Assembly: GCA_038207625.1 (NCBI GenBank)
Contig: JBBQZO010000022.1
Span: forward strand, 39,969 to 103,968
Direction: 5' to 3'
Length of the DNA: 64,000 nt
DNA from: JBBQZO01 sp038207625
Lineage (GTDB): Bacteria > Pseudomonadota > Gammaproteobacteria > Burkholderiales > Burkholderiaceae_D
The position numbers and the translations under genes are program-made. Below are positions 59,962 to 64,000 of this stretch, piece by piece; position 1 is the stretch's first letter; every line of letters begins with the position of its first letter. The notes beneath the pieces were generated by a model. It ran no database searches, was not told where the DNA came from, and saw only the letters and a list, made by a program, of their open reading frames with translations.

Positions 59962-61010
59962 TCCAGCGTCTGCTCGATGCGCCCCAGCGCTTCCAGTTCG
60001 TTCAGGCAGTGCGCGTGTTTGAGGCGTGGCTGATCCGGCAAGGCGTCGCGCCAGAGGAGGCGGTCGATGAGTACCTGCGTTTTCAGAACAGCACCACCCT
60101 GGGCTTTCCCGCCAGCGAAATCGAAGCGCTGACGGCCGATGCCGCGACGGCCATCAGCACCGACGTGGCTTTGTCCGAGGCGCTGTCGGATCAGACGTTG
60201 AAACACATTCGCATCACGCCCGCCTTCATGGGCCTGTTGGGCGCCAACGGTGCACTGCCCTACCATTACACGGAACGGATTGCGAACCAGTCAGTGCATG
60301 AAAAGAACGACGCGCCGCGCGCCTTTCTGGACACCTATTCGAGCCGCGCGCTGGCGCTCTACTACAAGGCCTGGAGCAAATACCGTCCCGAATTTTTGAT
60401 CGATCAAGATGGCAAAGGCGGGTTCCAGAACCTGCTTCTCGCGCTGGCCGGATTGCGCCCGAGGCCGCGCGACAATGCGCCATCCGACGCAGCGGCAGAG
60501 GACATCAGCGACGAGACGCTGGCCTACTATGCAGGCGTACTCAGACATCGCCCGGTATCGGCCACCGTCATGCAACGCGTGCTGAGCGAATACTTCGGCG
60601 TGCCGTTTGCGATGGAAGAATTCGTAGGGTGCTGGCACGACCTCGACGAACAAAGCCAAACCGCATTCGGCGGCCCGAACGCCGTCATCGGAAAGGCGAT
60701 CGGTGGCACACGCGTGTGGCGCGCCGACCTGTGCATGCGGATCCGGATCGGGCCGCTCGCGCGCAATGACTACGAACGGTTTCTACCCAGGGCCAGCGGC
60801 GCCAAGGCGCTGACGAAAATGCTTGCGATGTTCGCCGGTCCGCCGGTGAGCTACGAAGTCCACCCTGTGCTGCGCGCGCAGGACGTGGTGTCGCTGTGCG
60901 CCTCGTCCGGCGATGATCACTGGGGCAAGCGCTTCGGTTTCGACGCCTTCATTTTTTCCGGACCGAGCACCGTCGATCGCGACGACATGTTCTATGTCCT
61001 GAATCCGTGA
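59922..61010 (+). CDS. tssG: Type VI secretion baseplate protein TssG
   Basis: A 362-residue TssG (ImpH/VasB) protein: LLDAPQRFQFVQAVRVFEAW at the N-terminus, RFQNSTTLGFPASEI, FMGLLGANGALPYHYTE and a conserved Arg/Trp-rich centre (YYKAWSKYRPEF). The ATG at 59922 has AAGGAG eight bases upstream and lies inside the end of tssF. It completes the TssFG wedge partner pair. No other core component follows in the window. Confidence 0.93.
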   Translation: MPGAKPVLKKPSVIQRLLDAPQRFQFVQAVRVFEAWLIRQGVAPEEAVDEYLRFQNSTTLGFPASEIEALTADAATAISTDVALSEALSDQTLKHIRITPAFMGLLGANGALPYHYTERIANQSVHEKNDAPRAFLDTYSSRALALYYKAWSKYRPEFLIDQDGKGGFQNLLLALAGLRPRPRDNAPSDAAAEDISDETLAYYAGVLRHRPVSATVMQRVLSEYFGVPFAMEEFVGCWHDLDEQSQTAFGGPNAVIGKAIGGTRVWRADLCMRIRIGPLARNDYERFLPRASGAKALTKMLAMFAGPPVSYEVHPVLRAQDVVSLCASSGDDHWGKRFGFDAFIFSGPSTVDRDDMFYVLNP

Positions 61011-61206
61011 CGAGCCGCCCACATCGTCGCCCCCACCATGGAACGGTGACCGCGCGCCGCCACTGACAACTTGATGCGACGCAAGATCGGCGATGTCGAG
61101 CTCGCTACAGTTGTTGTGGCGACGACGCGGGCAGCGCGGCGCGTCATGTCATGAGCGCCCAGCCAGGTTGTCTACCGCACCACCAGCACGCCAACGAAAG
61201 CACGCG
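61011..61206. other. Short gap before vgrG
   Basis: No gene is recognised in these 196 bases. An in-frame extension of vgrG upstream to 61093 has no protein-like character. Confidence 0.5.
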
Positions 61207-63831
61207 ATGAGCCGATTCGAAGGTGACACCACCAGAGTAGCCTCGCTGAGCGACGAACGCCAGGGTAGCCGGCTGCTGCGCATGAACTTCCCGCGCGGCG
61301 ACGGCCCGCAAGACGCGCTGATGCTGGTCAACTCAATGGACGCCACCGAAAGCATGTCGCGCGACTTCCAGATCGTGCTCGAAGTGCTCAGCGACAGCGC
61401 CTACATCGGCCTCAAGGAGGTGCTGGGCAAGCGCGTGACGGTGGCTATGGTGCGCGACGACGCCGGCCTGCGCCATTTTAACGGCTACGTGTGCGAGATG
61501 CGCCTGATGAAAACCGACGGCGGCTTTGGGTTCTACCGCATGGTGCTGCGGCCATGGCTGGCCGCGCTGCGCCTGCGCAGGGACTGCGCGACATTCATGG
61601 ACATGTCGATGAGCGCACTATGCGAACACACCTTCGGACGCTACGACACGCGCGATTTCCGGACGCGCATCCTCGACCCCGACCCGGTCGCGACCATGCA
61701 GATACAGCACAACGAGACCGACCACAACCACCTGCACCGACGCTTGGAGGCGCGCGGCTGGCATTACTGGTACGAACATCGCGCCGACGGCCATACGCTG
61801 TGGCTGGGCGACGACACCCGCCAGTCCGATCCGATCGATGGCGCGTCGTCCGAGATGGTGTTCCGCGACGAATCGGGCGCGCAGGAAAACGACGGCATCG
61901 ACCAGTGGAGTCCCACGCGCCACATGGGATCGGCACGGGCAACGGTGAGCAGCTACGACTTCAAGAGCGCCGGCGCGCAACTGGGCACGCGCGAGGCGCG
62001 CGATGGCGCTGCCGGTGACCGCGAATTGTTCGAGGACACCGGCGCCTACGCATTCAACCCCAATGGCGACGACGGCGACGCCTTGGCCCAACGGCGCATG
62101 GAAGAATGCGACGCGCGCGCCCAGTATTTCAAAGCCGGCGGCAACGACCGGCGCGCCCAGCCGGGCCGCTGGTTCACGCTGGACGGCCACTTCAGCGGCA
62201 CGCCCGCAGCCTATCGGTCGGGCGACGGCGAGGCGCCGCAAAGCATCGGCACGCGCAAATACCTGATCCTGTCGGTGCGCCACATCGCCAGCAACAACTA
62301 CCACGTGGCCAAGGAGGCGCCGTCGAGCTACACCAACACCTTCAAATGCCTGCGCCGCGATATTCCCTGGCGCCCGGGGCGCGGCTTCCACAGCAAGGAC
62401 ACGCGCATCAACGGCCTGCAAACGGCGGTCGTCGTCGGCCCGCCCGGCGAGGACATCCACACCGACAAATACGGCCGCGTCAAGGTGCAGTTTCACTGGG
62501 ACCGGGCCGGCCAGTTCGATCCGGGCAGTTCGGCCTGGGTGCGCGTGATGACGCCATGGGCCGGCGCGGGCTTCGGCCAGATCAGCCTGCCGCGCATCGG
62601 CGACGAGGTCGTCGTCCAGTTCCTCGGCGGGAATTGCGACCGGCCACTGATCGTCGGCAGCGTGTACAACGCGCGCCGCATGCCGCCATGGGATCTGCCC
62701 GCCCACAAGACCCAGAGCGGCATCCTGAGCCGGTCCACTGTCGGCGGCCAAGCGGCCGACGCCAACACCTTGCGCTTCGAGGACCGCATCGGCAAGAACG
62801 GTGCGCAATTGGCCAGCAGCCACCAGCACAGCGAACTCAATCTGGGCTGGCTGGCCCAACCCAACAGCGCCGGCACCAGCGCGCCGCGCGGCGAAGGCGC
62901 CGAACTGCGTAGCGACGCCCACATCGCGCTGCGCGCGCGCAAGGGACTGCTGCTGTCGGCCTGGAAGCGCGCCGACGCGGGCGAGCAGCACCTCGCGCGC
63001 GACGAATATCTGACGCTGGTCGATGAATGCCTGGAGCTGGTACGGACACTCGGCAAATACGCCGCTGAGCATCAGGCGATGCCGCTCGACGACAAGGGTC
63101 TGGATGCACTTAACGCATCGTTAAAGCGCTGGGAGAATGGCAGCAATACTGCGCCGACGGGACAGGAAGGTGGCGCACCTGCCATCGCCATCACGGCGCC
63201 CGCTGGCATCAGCTTCGCCACACCCCAAACGATTGTCAGCTACGCCGGCCTTAATCTTGATACCGTCGCCCAACAACATTTGCAGATGACCGCAGGCCAG
63301 CGCATCAACCTGAACGCAGGTAAGGGTATTTCTCTTTTCTCCCATACCGACGGCATTGCAGCCATTGCACATAACGGCAAGCTTCTGCTGCAAAGTCAGC
63401 ACGACGACACAGAAATCAACGCAGCAAAAAACCTGAAACTGACGGCCACCGAGGGCAAGGTCACCGCCATGGCAAAGGTGATCGAGCTAATCGCCGAGGA
63501 TGGCTCGTTCATTAAAATCGGCGCCGGTAGCATCACGTTCGGCTGCACGTCGCCACTCAAATTCTGCGCACCCGATTTTGTGTTTGACGCCCCGGTCACG
63601 ATGGCAAGTGTCTTGCCGGTTTTCAGTGCCGGAAATACCGAACTGAAATTCGCCATGAAATACGAACCGCACACCACACGCGCAAGCACTGCGCCGGCGC
63701 AAGATTTCGATGTTGCGCTCAGCGACGCAAGCGCAAAGCAGGGACGCGGCGGCTCGGACGGCAACACCGAATTGATGGCGCGCGACGCAATGCATACGGC
63801 TACGCTGCGCGTGATCAAAAAACCGAAGTGA
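61207..63831 (+). CDS. vgrG: Type VI secretion tip protein VgrG with DUF2345 region
   Basis: An 874-residue spike protein: an N-terminal gp27-like part (about residues 10-330), a gp5-like OB-fold part with PWRPGRGFHSKDTRINGLQT, VVVGPPGEDIHTDKYGRVKVQFHW and IGDEVVVQFLGGNCDRPLIVGSVYN, and a beta-helix DUF2345 extension (about residues 560-800). GAAAG lies upstream of the ATG. The C-terminal 70 residues after the beta-helix are Ala/Ser-rich and match no toxin domain I know; they may be an adaptor for the effector encoded next. The gene follows tssG after about 200 bases. Confidence 0.93.
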   Translation: MSRFEGDTTRVASLSDERQGSRLLRMNFPRGDGPQDALMLVNSMDATESMSRDFQIVLEVLSDSAYIGLKEVLGKRVTVAMVRDDAGLRHFNGYVCEMRLMKTDGGFGFYRMVLRPWLAALRLRRDCATFMDMSMSALCEHTFGRYDTRDFRTRILDPDPVATMQIQHNETDHNHLHRRLEARGWHYWYEHRADGHTLWLGDDTRQSDPIDGASSEMVFRDESGAQENDGIDQWSPTRHMGSARATVSSYDFKSAGAQLGTREARDGAAGDRELFEDTGAYAFNPNGDDGDALAQRRMEECDARAQYFKAGGNDRRAQPGRWFTLDGHFSGTPAAYRSGDGEAPQSIGTRKYLILSVRHIASNNYHVAKEAPSSYTNTFKCLRRDIPWRPGRGFHSKDTRINGLQTAVVVGPPGEDIHTDKYGRVKVQFHWDRAGQFDPGSSAWVRVMTPWAGAGFGQISLPRIGDEVVVQFLGGNCDRPLIVGSVYNARRMPPWDLPAHKTQSGILSRSTVGGQAADANTLRFEDRIGKNGAQLASSHQHSELNLGWLAQPNSAGTSAPRGEGAELRSDAHIALRARKGLLLSAWKRADAGEQHLARDEYLTLVDECLELVRTLGKYAAEHQAMPLDDKGLDALNASLKRWENGSNTAPTGQEGGAPAIAITAPAGISFATPQTIVSYAGLNLDTVAQQHLQMTAGQRINLNAGKGISLFSHTDGIAAIAHNGKLLLQSQHDDTEINAAKNLKLTATEGKVTAMAKVIELIAEDGSFIKIGAGSITFGCTSPLKFCAPDFVFDAPVTMASVLPVFSAGNTELKFAMKYEPHTTRASTAPAQDFDVALSDASAKQGRGGSDGNTELMARDAMHTATLRVIKKPK

Positions 63832-63871
63832 AACGGACAGCATCGACCTGAGCCAGAAACGGAGCGTCATC

Positions 63872-64000
63872 ATGGGTATCTACCCACGCGTGCCCTATCC
63901 GGGCGGTGCGGCCTGCGGCATCTTGAGTCCAAATCCGCTCAACCCCAAGGTCGTTGCGGTGCGCCATCGCCTGCCCGGCAACATCATCCTGGTGCATGGG
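63872..64000 (+). CDS. Probable T6SS lipase/hydrolase effector, 5' part only
   Basis: Only 43 codons are in the window. They follow vgrG after 40 bases with a good ribosome site (GGAG). The frame ends with LPGNIILVHG, an oxyanion-hole strand of an alpha/beta hydrolase as at the start of Tle3-type (DUF3274) T6SS phospholipase effectors. The nucleophile and the cognate immunity gene, if any, lie beyond the window. Another kind of alpha/beta hydrolase is possible. Confidence 0.65.
   Translation, partial: MGIYPRVPYPGGAACGILSPNPLNPKVVAVRHRLPGNIILVHG

Noticed and set aside
1..64000. tRNA, rRNA, CRISPR array, replication origin or complete insertion sequence
   Set aside because: I looked for conserved tRNA arms, repeat-spacer patterns, DnaA-box clusters and transposase pairs with inverted ends and saw none; only one transposase remnant is present.

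Overview
The window looks like chromosomal DNA of a high-GC betaproteobacterium of the Oxalobacteraceae type (Massilia/Duganella/Janthinobacterium relatives). Two PEP-CTERM exosortase substrates at the left end, a LIV-type transporter beside CoA-dependent aromatic catabolism, NtrC-type two-component control and a T6SS fragment all fit. The genus is an inference from gene style; no rRNA or tRNA gene was recognised.

Layout. 1-3615: PEP-CTERM proteins flanking a large secreted PHP-fold protein. 3887-10615 (minus): an operon for aerobic CoA-thioester aromatic degradation, best read as anthraniloyl-CoA or salicylyl-CoA (RidA, thioesterase, acyl-CoA dehydrogenase, crotonase, MarR regulator, SDR, fused monooxygenase/OYE reductase). 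It diverges from a LIV-type ABC importer (10771-14121) through overlapping promoters. 14177-23459: PhzF, a three-gene export operon (zinc phospholipase-like protein, parvulin isomerase, membrane-anchored protein), a second lipoprotein parvulin, DinB, a solitary LIV-type binding protein and a secreted unknown. 23913-28759: FUSC transporter, old yellow enzyme and small genes. 29419-29943 is a two-helix-turn-helix-like protein whose frameshifted duplicate lies at 53398-53921.

30339-41160 is the most interesting block. A sigma-54-type response regulator and sensor kinase diverge from a porin and a PstS-like protein. Then comes a seven-gene redox operon (DsbD, TlpA-like thioredoxin, DUF4266 lipoprotein, DUF3570 protein, ApbE flavin transferase, two lipoprotein cytochromes c). 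It is preceded by a good sigma-54 promoter and a TTGCAG palindrome that could be the regulator's enhancer. The DUF3570 protein carries a D-x-I-SGAT motif like the FMN-attachment site of NqrC-type domains, so it may be the flavinylation target.

41320-49947: a second secreted phospholipase/P1-nuclease-like protein, a ferritin-like di-iron protein, a small redox operon under a MarR regulator with a Cys/His-rich tail and two identical-type operators (TTAGGANTCCTAA), a MocR regulator, a metallo-hydrolase and a VOC protein. 49948-55050 is accessory DNA: an IS3-type transposase remnant, an acyltransferase, three orphan small genes, the duplicated HTH pseudogene and a 5'-truncated HipA-like kinase. 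55181-57087: an NmrA-like reductase with a divergent LysR regulator. 57328-64000: part of a type VI secretion cluster (tssE divergent from tssF-tssG, vgrG and the start of a probable lipase effector), cut by the window end.
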